From Kiritimatiellia bacterium (lineage in GTDB: Bacteria > Verrucomicrobiota > Kiritimatiellia > RFP12 > UBA1067), in the NCBI GenBank assembly GCA_017427485.1, contig JAFRSR010000387.1, positions 1-62,152 of the forward strand: a stretch of DNA of 62,152 nt, read 5' to 3'. The translations under genes were made by a program, and so were the position numbers. Positions 54,109 to 62,004 of the stretch are shown here, one piece after another. The notes beneath the pieces are model-generated. The model worked only from the letters and a program-made list of their open reading frames with translations. It did not search any database and was not told where the DNA came from. How positions within the stretch are numbered: the stretch's first letter is position 1; each line of letters begins with the position of its first letter.

Positions 54109-55128
54109 TCAGGCGCGGCCCTTGGACTTCAGGAACTCGAACGACGGCTTGATGGCGTCGAAGGTGTCCTCGTGTTTCTCGCACTCGACCACGTACCACT
54201 TCACGCCGTCGGCGTCGGTGACGGGGAAGAGTTCGTCCCACGGCACCGGCGTCGCGCACGGCTTGCCGTTCTCGTCGCAGCCCGGCTTGCCGAGGATGGC
54301 GTCGAACTTCTTGACGCCCTTGCCCATGCCGTTCTCCTTCGCGTGGAGCGTCGGCGAGCGGCCCGGGTACTTCTTGTACTGCGCGATCGCGGTGACTCCG
54401 GGGAACTCGTCTCCCGCGCAGGTCGTCCAGCCGACGTCCTGCTCCATGCAGACGTCCTTCGAGGTGTTCGTGAAGAAGTAGTCCCAGAACGACGTGCCGT
54501 CGAGCAACTTGACGCCGTGCTCCCAGGTGTGGTTGTGGAGGCCGATCTTGCAGCCTTCCTTCTTGGCCACCTCGGCGGCCTTGTTGTAGAGCTCGACGAG
54601 CTTCTTCGTGAAGTCGTCGATCGCCTGCGAGGGCGGGCAGGGGTCGCCGCCGCGGCCCGTGGACCAGGTGGCGCCGGGCGGGATGTTGCCACCGCCGGGG
54701 CAGATGATGAGGCTGTTGCCGTAGGCGAGTTCGAACGCGCACGTCTGCTTCAGCTTGTCGGGGTTGAACGTGCCGGCCTTCGTGTCGAAGCCGTAGAAGT
54801 CGTTCGACACGTGCGTGCCGCACACGACGAGGCCCGCGTCCGCCAGCATCTTCTTGAGTTCCTCGGGCTTGTGGCCGTAGTAGCCGGCGAACTCGACGCC
54901 CTTGTAGCCGATGGCCGCCACGTCCTTGAGCGCCTGCGCGAGGCCGACGCCCTTCACAAGCTCCTTGCCGTCCTTGTCCTTCTTGCCGCCGATGTACGTG
55001 CGAATGGAGTAGAGCTGGAGGGCGACCTGCGCCTTCTTGCCTGCACACTCGCCGCAGCAGCCGGGAGCAACTGCCATGGCGCCCGCGGCGCCCATCGCGC
55101 CGAGGAACGTCCTACGTGAAACGTTCAT
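54109..55128 (-). CDS. Tat-exported sugar phosphate isomerase/epimerase-like TIM barrel
   Basis: 339 residues. Tat signal MNVSRRTFLGAMGAAGAMAV followed by a Cys-rich segment (GCCGECAG). The body fits AP_endonuc_2/xylose-isomerase-like proteins: ALQLYSIRTYIG, GYKGVEFAGYYG, CGTHVSNDFYG, GLHNHTWEHG and DVGWTTCAG. The metal-binding Glu and His are in VEFAG and HNHTWEH. Export is common in PVC members. It may work with the exported Gfo/Idh/MocA enzymes. AAAGG precedes the ATG; a -10 TACACT (55209-55204) lies upstream. Confidence 0.82.
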   Translation of the reverse strand: MNVSRRTFLGAMGAAGAMAVAPGCCGECAGKKAQVALQLYSIRTYIGGKKDKDGKELVKGVGLAQALKDVAAIGYKGVEFAGYYGHKPEELKKMLADAGLVVCGTHVSNDFYGFDTKAGTFNPDKLKQTCAFELAYGNSLIICPGGGNIPPGATWSTGRGGDPCPPSQAIDDFTKKLVELYNKAAEVAKKEGCKIGLHNHTWEHGVKLLDGTSFWDYFFTNTSKDVCMEQDVGWTTCAGDEFPGVTAIAQYKKYPGRSPTLHAKENGMGKGVKKFDAILGKPGCDENGKPCATPVPWDELFPVTDADGVKWYVVECEKHEDTFDAIKPSFEFLKSKGRA

Positions 55129-55230
55129 CTCTTTTACCTTTCTTTCTGTTTTTTACGAAACACGTTGCCCGCACTCCGTCACTGCGGAGACGGAACAGCG
55201 TGTAGTGTACCATAAAACCGTGCGCCGCTT

Positions 55231-56892
55231 CTAGGCATTTTTTGCCGTTTCGGGAACGGCAACGCGCGCAACGATCAATTTCAGCTCCAGGTGCGGGTCG
55301 CCGCCGTAGTCGGACTCCAGCAGCGTGAACAGCACGTCGCGCGGCACGTCGTGCGCGCGGATCGCCTCCACGTCCGCCCCGTGGTTCCACCACACGGCGC
55401 GCGGGATCGACTTGTTGACGAACGCGAACGTGGCGTGCTGGCCCTCCGCGCCGATCGGCTTCGCGTCCGAGAAGCGCACGCCGCGCAAGCCGAACACGGG
55501 CTCCGCGTTGCCCTCGCCGAACGGCTCCAGCACGCGCAACGCGTCGTACAGCTCCAGCGTGAGGTCGCCCGGTTCGAGCCAGAGATCCGGCTCAAGCGCC
55601 TTCGCGCGCTCGATCGCCTCGCGTCCCGCCGCGTACTGCGCGGCGCAGGCCTCCGTGAAGAGGCGGCTGAAATCATCGAACCGGCCTTCCTTCACCGTGA
55701 ACCCGCCGGCCGCCGCATGGCCGCCGAACCGGTCGAGCGCGTCGCCCGCCGCCGCAAGCGCGTCGTGCACGTTGTACCCGTCCGGCGCGCGCACGCTGCC
55801 CGTGTCGCCCACCGCCACGGCCACCGGCACGCCGAGACGCTCCATCACGCGCGCCGCGACGATGCCGACCACGCCGGTGTTTCCCTTTTCGAGGTGCGCC
55901 ACGCAGGCGGGGCGGCCGGACGCGATCTGGCTCTGCAGCGCGACCGCGAGCTCGCGCTCCTCCGTCTGGCGCCGCCCGTTGATGCCGTTCACGCGCACGG
56001 CGAGGTTGCGCGCCACCTCGCGGTCCTCCTCCATCAGGAGATTGTAGGCGAGGGCGGCGCTTTCAAGGCGCCCCGTCGCGTTGATGCGCGGCGACAGGAG
56101 AAAACCGTAGTCGCGCGCGCTGGGCGCCGAGGCGGCCACGCGGGACGCGGAGCGCATGAGCTCCTTCAAGCCGAGGGGCGCGCACCGCCAGAAGTTCGCG
56201 AGCGACTGCGCCACGAGGATGCGGTTCTGGCCGCGCAGCGGCATGATGTCCGCCACCGTGGCGAGCCCCGCCAGCACGAGCAGGGGCGCGGCGAACTTGC
56301 CGCCCGAGTACAGCCCCTCCGCCTGGGCCGCCTGCACGAGCGCGCCGGCGAGGAAGAACGCCACGCCCGCGCCGCAGAGGTCCGCACAGCCCGGCGCGGC
56401 TGCCACGCGCGGGTTGACGAGCGCGTCGGCAACGGGGAGCTCCGCTCCCGGCAGGTGGTGGTCAGTCACCACCACCGCCACGCCGCGCGCCTTGATGGCG
56501 GCGACCTCGCGCGCGGAGGAGATGCCGTTGTCCACAGTCACCACGAGCGCCACGTCGGGGTGTTCGCCGAACAGGCGCTCGATCGCGGCGGCCGTGAGGC
56601 CGTAGCCCTCCTTGAAGCGGTCGGGAACGAACGCGTCGGCCGAGGCGCCGAGACGGCGCAGGGCCGAGACGAGGATCGCGCTCGCGCACACGCCGTCGCA
56701 GTCGTAGTCGCCGTACACGACGATTTTCCGGCCTTCGCGCACGAAAGGCAGGATGACCTCCACGGCCTCCCGCACGCCCGGCAGCGCGTCCACGCGCGCG
56801 AGGCGCGCGAGGGACGGATCGAGGTATGCCTCGCGCTCTTCCGCGCCAATTCCCCGGAGTTCCAGCAGGCGTTCGACTATGGGATGCAACAT
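55231..56892 (-). CDS. recJ: Single-stranded-DNA-specific exonuclease RecJ
   Basis: 553 residues from ATG 56892 (MLHPIVERLLEL). Motifs of the DHH superfamily are intact: VVYGDYDCDGVCASA (motif I), VTVDNGISS (motif II), VTDHHLPG (DHH) and GGHAAAGGF (DHHA1). It degrades 5'-ended single strands in recombination and mismatch repair. Promoter TTGCCA-17-TAGAAT at 56903-56931 overlaps the end of the upstream gene, and only 10 nt separate the -10 from the ATG. Confidence 0.9.
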   Translation of the reverse strand: MLHPIVERLLELRGIGAEEREAYLDPSLARLARVDALPGVREAVEVILPFVREGRKIVVYGDYDCDGVCASAILVSALRRLGASADAFVPDRFKEGYGLTAAAIERLFGEHPDVALVVTVDNGISSAREVAAIKARGVAVVVTDHHLPGAELPVADALVNPRVAAAPGCADLCGAGVAFFLAGALVQAAQAEGLYSGGKFAAPLLVLAGLATVADIMPLRGQNRILVAQSLANFWRCAPLGLKELMRSASRVAASAPSARDYGFLLSPRINATGRLESAALAYNLLMEEDREVARNLAVRVNGINGRRQTEERELAVALQSQIASGRPACVAHLEKGNTGVVGIVAARVMERLGVPVAVAVGDTGSVRAPDGYNVHDALAAAGDALDRFGGHAAAGGFTVKEGRFDDFSRLFTEACAAQYAAGREAIERAKALEPDLWLEPGDLTLELYDALRVLEPFGEGNAEPVFGLRGVRFSDAKPIGAEGQHATFAFVNKSIPRAVWWNHGADVEAIRAHDVPRDVLFTLLESDYGGDPHLELKLIVARVAVPETAKNA

Positions 56893-56902
56893 CACGGGTC
56901 TT

Positions 56903-56931
56903 ATTCTATCACATCCCGCCACCGGTGGCAA
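56903..56931 (-). promoter_or_regulatory. Promoter of recJ
   Basis: -35 TTGCCA (56931-56926), 17-bp spacer, -10 TAGAAT (56908-56903), preceded by TGA. It sits in the last codons of the glycosidase-like gene. Confidence 0.65.
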
Positions 56932-59260
56932 CGCGCGCGACGCGGTGCGAACGGGCGGCGAGGGACGTGCCGTCCGGGAGCGTGTACGGCGTGTCGCCGA
57001 AGTTGACGGTCACGACCGTGCCGTCCGCGAAGCGGCTCTGCTGCACCGTGCGGTCCGGAGAGAGGATGCGGTGGTCGAGCATCTCGCTGTAGCCGGTGGC
57101 GCGCGCGACGGGCGACGTGATGCGGTAGCTGCGCACGAACTTCTCCTTGTCCTCCTTCCACTGGCGGTTGTTGAAGATGTACATGCCCATCGTGCCGTAG
57201 AGGACGTTGAAGAGGTCGCGCTTCCACCAGATGTCCGGCAGCTTGTTGTTGTAGTCGCCCCAGTACCAGTGGGCGCACACGCACTCGTGGTAGACGAGCT
57301 CCCAGAGCGGCAGGCGGTAGTTCTCGCCCACCTGGTACTTCGCCACGCGCGGCGGCACGTTCGTCCAGATCTGCGGGATGTTGCGTCCGGAATCCGGCAC
57401 GCGATACGGCCCGAGCGAGAGCATGCCCTCGTAGTAGTCGCAGAACGGCACGCTCGCGTCATGCCCCGTTTCGCTGCCCACGACGAGGTGGAACTCGTCG
57501 CCGAGGATGCGCAGGAGCTCCATCTTCCAGTGGCGGCTGTCCGAGCGCGTCATCGGGTGCGCGGGGTTCCAGCACGTCTGCCACGGCGCGGCCACGGTCG
57601 TGTCGATGAACCGCGTGTTGTACGGCTTCGTCTTCAGCTCCTTCGACACGTTGCGCCGCTCGTAGTTCGGCGCCACGCTGTCGCACATCATCGCGCAGTA
57701 CGTCCACGTGCCGTCCTTCGCCTTCACGCCCCACGCGTGCCGCCAGTCGTTCGAGTTGGCGCTGTTCCAGATGATGTCCTTCGGCCACGCCTCCGTGTTG
57801 CAGCCGCTCTTCCAGCCGAGTTTCTTGAGCTGGTCGGGGTGGTAGATGTCCTGGTAGACGTCATAGCGGCTCACGAGCACGTCGGGCATCTCCGAGAGGA
57901 ACTTGACCTGCGCCTCGTCGCCGCCCGCGCTCCAGAGGAAGCGGTCGATGCCCGCCGCCTTCAGCTCCTTCGCGACGGCGGTCTTGTTCTTTTCCCAGCA
58001 CCAGACGTTCGGCGCGCCGAGGAGACGGTCCACGAGCGGACGCTCCTTCGCCTTCTCGCGAAACGACTTGAATTTCCCGATCGCCTTCGCGTGCGCGCGG
58101 TAGCGCTTGCACATCGCCACGTAACCGCCCTTGTCGAGAAACACGTAGCGGATGCGCCGCGCGTAGCCGAACTGCTTCTTCTGGTCCTCCCAGCTCGGAC
58201 CGAGCGTCCACAGATTCGTCTCCGCGTCGCGCCGCGCCACGAGCGCCACGTCGTCCGGCGTCTCGAGGATCGCCATCCACCCCGCGCCCGTCGCGTCGTC
58301 CTGCACGCCGAAGAACGCCATGCAGATGCCGTGCCCGCCGTATGCGACCAGGCGGCCGGGGATCCCGTCGGGATCGTCCGCCGGATAGCTGATGCCCTCG
58401 TTCAGCGGCACGATGAGTCGGTCGCCCTTCCGCGAGGCGAACGCGGCGGGATACGCGAACGGCGAGGACATCGCCCCTTCGCCCTCCACCGTCACGACCA
58501 TTTCCGGACGGTCCTTCTCCACGCGGTAAATCGCCTTCCAGCGCTTCATCGTCTCGGGGTTGATGAACGTGGCGCGGACGGAGCCGTCCGCCTCCACCCG
58601 CCGCTCCAGCTCCTCGACCGCCCACCGCGAGCCGGCCACCGGCTTCCACGTGCGCCCCGTGCGCGTATCCTCCACCTCGAAGCCCGCGCCGCCCACGCGG
58701 CCGCGCAGCGACCCGTTCGCGAACGTGCAGATCTCGAGCGGGCCGGTCTTCGGCAGGGCGTTGCCCGTCCGCACGACGCGCACGTTCCGCACGCGCGCAC
58801 CTGTCACGCCGCCGCCCAGGATGCGCGGCTGGATCGTGGCGACGCCGTCCGGCACCATGAAGACCGTCTGGATCGGCTCGCCGGGCTTCGCGTATCCGCC
58901 GCCGTACGACCAGGAGACCTCCACGCCCTTCGCGTCGCGCAGGATCACGCTCATGCAGACGGTGCGCGAGTCGGGCATGTCCGCGAGCGGCTCCGTCTCG
59001 CACGTCAGCTCGAACGTGTCGCCGTGCTTCACCGCGATCTGCGGGCAGCCGTTCACGCACCAGTCCGCACCGCCCGTGTGCCGCACTTCGAACGCGCCGT
59101 CCGGCAGCGTCGTCAGCTTCACGGCGTCCTTCTCGCGCGACCACGCGCGAAGGTCCTTGAACGCCCATGCGTTCGCTTCAGTTCCGCCCGCCGCCGTCTG
59201 CAGCAGGGCCCCAACCAGCGTCGCGCACAGCAACGCCCTCATTCCATGATTTTTTTCCAT
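56909..59260 (-). CDS. Secreted glycosidase-like TIM-barrel protein (DUF5696/GH101-like suspected)
   Basis: 783 residues from ATG 59260 (MEKNHGMRALL). Signal peptide near residues 5-20. The N-terminal ~220 residues read as beta-sandwiches with WAFKDLRAWSREKDA and GDTFELTCETEPL. The middle has VPLNEGISYPADDPDG, YVFLDKGGYVAMCKRYRAHA and a barrel with IDRFLWSAGGDEAQV. RFIDTTVAAPWQTCWNPAHP and HLVVGSETGHDASVPF carry acidic residues at strand ends that may be catalytic. The C-terminal beta-domain (TVVTVNFGDTPYTLPDG) is typical of GH TIM-barrel accessory domains. I cannot fix the GH family. Leaderless -10 at 59267. Confidence 0.55.
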   Translation of the reverse strand: MEKNHGMRALLCATLVGALLQTAAGGTEANAWAFKDLRAWSREKDAVKLTTLPDGAFEVRHTGGADWCVNGCPQIAVKHGDTFELTCETEPLADMPDSRTVCMSVILRDAKGVEVSWSYGGGYAKPGEPIQTVFMVPDGVATIQPRILGGGVTGARVRNVRVVRTGNALPKTGPLEICTFANGSLRGRVGGAGFEVEDTRTGRTWKPVAGSRWAVEELERRVEADGSVRATFINPETMKRWKAIYRVEKDRPEMVVTVEGEGAMSSPFAYPAAFASRKGDRLIVPLNEGISYPADDPDGIPGRLVAYGGHGICMAFFGVQDDATGAGWMAILETPDDVALVARRDAETNLWTLGPSWEDQKKQFGYARRIRYVFLDKGGYVAMCKRYRAHAKAIGKFKSFREKAKERPLVDRLLGAPNVWCWEKNKTAVAKELKAAGIDRFLWSAGGDEAQVKFLSEMPDVLVSRYDVYQDIYHPDQLKKLGWKSGCNTEAWPKDIIWNSANSNDWRHAWGVKAKDGTWTYCAMMCDSVAPNYERRNVSKELKTKPYNTRFIDTTVAAPWQTCWNPAHPMTRSDSRHWKMELLRILGDEFHLVVGSETGHDASVPFCDYYEGMLSLGPYRVPDSGRNIPQIWTNVPPRVAKYQVGENYRLPLWELVYHECVCAHWYWGDYNNKLPDIWWKRDLFNVLYGTMGMYIFNNRQWKEDKEKFVRSYRITSPVARATGYSEMLDHRILSPDRTVQQSRFADGTVVTVNFGDTPYTLPDGTSLAARSHRVARVATGGGM

Positions 59261-59266
59261 GCCGTT

Positions 59267-59272
59267 AGTATA
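59267..59272 (-). promoter_or_regulatory. -10 box 6 nt before the glycosidase-like gene
   Basis: TATACT, 6 nt (AACGGC), ATG. No good -35 was found. Confidence 0.5.
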
Positions 59273-59312
59273 GCATAATTCGGCATGGTCCGCAGAGGAT
59301 CTTCCGATCTCG

Positions 59313-59765
59313 TCAATTCCCGGCGAGAATATCGAAGACGGCGTCTTTGTAAGGTGCGTCCTGCCAGGCGAGCAGCACCTCCACCACCGAATTGGTCTCT
59401 ATGTCCAACTCGTCGCCGTCAAGCGTGCTGAGCAGGTCGATTGCGTTAACGACCGTCTGCTCGGGCGACGGCACGACCGAGGGCGATGAAGTCGGGGTCG
59501 GCGAAGACGCCAGAGCCGGCTGAGATGGTGAAGAGGCCGGAGGCGAAGATGTCCGAAAATGGACGGCAAAGAGACAAAGCACCGCCAGCGACGCCGCGGC
59601 CAGCAAACCGCCCCAGAGACAAACGGACCGCCGCCGCGCGGCCGCACGGGCCTGTGCGGCTGCAGAAGCCGCATGTAGGATCGCCTCAAGGCGCGGAGGC
59701 TCGACGGGAACGTCGCCTTCAAGCCGTTCCTTCAGAAAATCGTTCAGTTTGGCATCTTCGTTCAT
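59313..59765 (-). CDS. Membrane anti-sigma-factor-like protein
   Basis: 150 residues. A cytoplasmic N-terminus (MNEDAKLNDFLKERLEGDV) is followed by a basic stretch and one membrane helix (CLWGGLLAAASLAVLCLF, residues ~49-66). A Ser/Pro-rich periplasmic tail and a final helix (NSVVEVLLAWQDAPYKDAVF) complete it. No zinc-binding HxxxCxxC motif is visible. The ATG overlaps the sigma gene stop (ATGA), with GGGAGGTG upstream, so the two are made together. This position and topology support an anti-sigma role (inference). Confidence 0.6.
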   Translation of the reverse strand: MNEDAKLNDFLKERLEGDVPVEPPRLEAILHAASAAAQARAAARRRSVCLWGGLLAAASLAVLCLFAVHFRTSSPPASSPSQPALASSPTPTSSPSVVPSPEQTVVNAIDLLSTLDGDELDIETNSVVEVLLAWQDAPYKDAVFDILAGN

Positions 59766-60319
59766 TTTTCACCTCCCAGCATTCTTCTGAGTTTCAACGT
59801 GGCCGACCGCATCCAAGTCAACGCCGTCCCGAGCGGAATCGCCAGCTCGGCCGCGATCTCCCGGAACGACAGTTCGCCCTCGACACGCATCAACAGGACC
59901 TGGCGCGGTCCTTCTGGCAGGGTGTTCACTGCGCGGCGCACGTCATCGGAAGTCGCCTGCGACTCGAACGCCTCGCCCGGCGCCGGCCCCTCGGCCACCA
60001 CCGTCGCCGCCGCCTCGGCGCCCTCGCCCTCCTCGTCGTCCAGGCTCACGACGGCGCGCGTGCGGCGCAGGTGATCGATTGCGGCGGATCGCGCAACGGT
60101 CGCGAGGTAGGGCTTCACCATGCCGCCGCGGTAACGCGGCGCCGCGCGGATGACCCGCATCCACGTCTCCTGGAAGACGTCGTCCACGTCCGCCGCCACC
60201 GGCAGCATCCCGCGCAAGAGGGCCTGCATCCAGGTGGCGTGGCGGCGGACAAGCGCCGCGAGCGACTGAACGTCCCCGCGGCGCGCGTACGCGAAGAGGA
60301 GCTGGACGTCCTCCTCCAT
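59762..60319 (-). CDS. ECF-type RNA polymerase sigma factor
   Basis: 185 residues from ATG 60319. Region 2 is DVDDVFQETWMRVIRAAP, with GGMVKPYLATVARSAAIDHL for promoter melting. Region 4 is LPEGPRQVLLMRVEGELSFR with EIAAELAIPLGTALTWMRSA as the HTH. The linker (DDEEGEGAEAAATVV) is acidic. It lies between a Spy-like protein gene and its own anti-sigma-like gene, so it probably responds to envelope stress. No target promoter consensus could be set from one locus. Confidence 0.88.
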   Translation of the reverse strand: MEEDVQLLFAYARRGDVQSLAALVRRHATWMQALLRGMLPVAADVDDVFQETWMRVIRAAPRYRGGMVKPYLATVARSAAIDHLRRTRAVVSLDDEEGEGAEAAATVVAEGPAPGEAFESQATSDDVRRAVNTLPEGPRQVLLMRVEGELSFREIAAELAIPLGTALTWMRSATLKLRRMLGGEK

Positions 60320-60325
60320 CAAACC

Positions 60326-60886
60326 TTACTTAGCTTCGGTTTCCTTGCCTTCGCGGCGAGGGCCGCGCCGGCCTTCCCTGCCGCCGCGCGGACCGCCATG
60401 ACGCGGACCGCGGTCGCCGCGGGCCTCGAAGCCCTTCTTCATTTCCTCGCGGGCCTTCGCGATCTGCTCGGGCGTGAGGATCGCCTTGATTTCGATCACC
60501 CGGCGGACCTGGTCCTTGGCCATCTGCTTACGCAGTTCAAAGACCTCGTCAATGGCCTTCATCACGGCGGCCTCGTCGACCTTGTCCGCCTTCATGAGGT
60601 CGAACTGCTTCATGGTCGCCTCGCGGACCTTTCTCATGCCCTCGCGGCCGTCCTTCGCGCGGTCCGTCACCGCCTTGAGCTTTTCCTTCTGTTCGTCGGT
60701 GAGGCCGAGCTTCTCGACGACCTGCGGCCGGGAGACGGCGAAGACGATCGGATCCATCCCCATCTCATGATGGCGCATGCCACCCATTCCGCCGCGGGGA
60801 CCGCCCGCATGACGTTCACGTTCGGGAGGGTCTGCAAGTACCACGCAGCAGAGCGCGGCAACCGCAATCATCATCAGTTTCTTCAT
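60326..60886 (-). CDS. Periplasmic Spy/CpxP-like (LTxxQ) protein
   Basis: 186 residues from ATG 60886 (AAAGGA upstream). Signal peptide MKKLMMIAVAALCCVVLA. Two LTxxQ motifs, LTDEQKEKL and ILTPEQIAKA, lie in a helical, hairpin-forming core. Both ends are rich in Gly, His and Arg (HAGGPRGGMGGMRHHEMG; GDRGPRHGG), which could bind metal. Relatives sense periplasmic damage or chaperone proteins. It is the first gene before the sigma factor, so it may be both reporter and effector of that pathway. Confidence 0.8.
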   Translation of the reverse strand: MKKLMMIAVAALCCVVLADPPERERHAGGPRGGMGGMRHHEMGMDPIVFAVSRPQVVEKLGLTDEQKEKLKAVTDRAKDGREGMRKVREATMKQFDLMKADKVDEAAVMKAIDEVFELRKQMAKDQVRRVIEIKAILTPEQIAKAREEMKKGFEARGDRGPRHGGPRGGREGRRGPRREGKETEAK

Positions 60887-60927
60887 TTCATTTTTCCTTT
60901 CGCGGCGCATTTGCCGCTTTTTGAACA

Positions 60928-60944
60928 AGCGCCACCATGGCGCT
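60928..60944. promoter_or_regulatory. Hairpin in the leader of the Spy-like gene
   Basis: AGCGCCA-CCA-TGGCGCT, a perfect 7-bp stem with a 3-nt loop, 42 nt before the start codon. It could affect the sigma operon by folding or protein binding. TAAAAT lies further upstream near 60978. Confidence 0.4.
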
Positions 60945-61017
60945 AACGTTTACAGAGACGCACACGCCGCCGAGATTATTTTAGAAAAGATGGTTTATTT
61001 TACGGGCGGTCACCGCT

Positions 61018-61992
61018 TCACGTGAAGGCACCCGTCGGCGAAGCGGGCGAGAGGCGCACCTCCATGCACGCTCCCGTGCGGTTCGTCGGCACGGAGAAGA
61101 GGAGTGCCTGTCCGGCCTGGCCCACGAGCAGGTTGTGGATGTGGCCGGTGAACACGCCCACGAGGTTCGGGGTGTTGAACACCGCCTCGCGGAATGCGTA
61201 GGTGGACGGCATCAGCCGATCCGCCCACCGCTCGCGCCGCTCGATCTCCCAATAGGGATCGGTGGCTGCGCCCCACTTGGGGTTGCCGCACGTGGTGATG
61301 CTCCAGCCCTCGACCCAGAGCGGGATGTGCATGAAGAGCGCGATGGGGTCGCCCTTCGCCGCCTCCTGCTTCCAGAACGCAAGCTGCTCGGGAAGGACGT
61401 GGTAGGCGGAGTTGTCGATCATCACCATCCGCACGCCCTTCACCATCCTTGAATACATGATCGGGTTCCCACCCTGGTAGAGGGGCTTGAGGCGGCGCTC
61501 GGTCCAGCGCGCGCGCTGTTCGAGGTCGCTGCCGGATTCGCCCTCGAAATGCCAGTCGTGGTTGCCGGCCACGTAGAGCCAGGGAAGACCGGCGCGGTCA
61601 AGCTCGCCGCGGAGATGGTCGAGGTTCGCGAGCGTGGGGAAGCTGATGATGTCGCCCACGAGGACGACGACGTCCGTCTGCGCCTTCTTGGCGCGGTCGA
61701 GCGCCTTCGCGAGCGCGTCCTTCGGCGCGGGCCACTTCGCCATGCGCTTGTAGTTGTCGGCGTAGGCGTCGTCGCGCGAGTCGTGGAACCCGAAGTGCGT
61801 GTCGCCGATCACGAAGAAGTTGACCGGCTCCTTGAGCCCGGGCATGGGCATCCGCAGCGTGCAGCGGCTGTCGAACGAGAACGGACGTCCCGTTCCGCAT
61901 TTTCTCTCCTCGCCGCAACGCGGCGCCGTGCAGCCGGCCATCGCCGCAAACGCGAGGGAGGCCCCGATGAAGTCTCTTCTGTTTGTTTCCAT
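61018..61992 (-). CDS. Tat-exported calcineurin-like metallophosphoesterase
   Basis: 324 residues. Signal METNRRDFIGASLAFAAMAG with Cys after it. Metal motifs in order: GDTHFGFHD, LVGDIISF, AGNHDWH, FMHIPL and TGHIHN. It resembles the phosphoesterases that accompany exported glycan genes in PVC bacteria. The final residues are SPTGAFT. The promoter lies 6 nt from the ATG. Confidence 0.85.
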   Translation of the reverse strand: METNRRDFIGASLAFAAMAGCTAPRCGEERKCGTGRPFSFDSRCTLRMPMPGLKEPVNFFVIGDTHFGFHDSRDDAYADNYKRMAKWPAPKDALAKALDRAKKAQTDVVVLVGDIISFPTLANLDHLRGELDRAGLPWLYVAGNHDWHFEGESGSDLEQRARWTERRLKPLYQGGNPIMYSRMVKGVRMVMIDNSAYHVLPEQLAFWKQEAAKGDPIALFMHIPLWVEGWSITTCGNPKWGAATDPYWEIERRERWADRLMPSTYAFREAVFNTPNLVGVFTGHIHNLLVGQAGQALLFSVPTNRTGACMEVRLSPASPTGAFT

Positions 61993-61998
61993 GCCCCC

Positions 61999-62004
61999 AT
62001 TATA
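61999..62004 (-). promoter_or_regulatory. -10 box 6 nt before the Tat phosphoesterase gene
   Basis: TGG-TATAAT, 6 nt (GGGGGC), then ATG. Strong -10, no clear -35. Confidence 0.6.
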
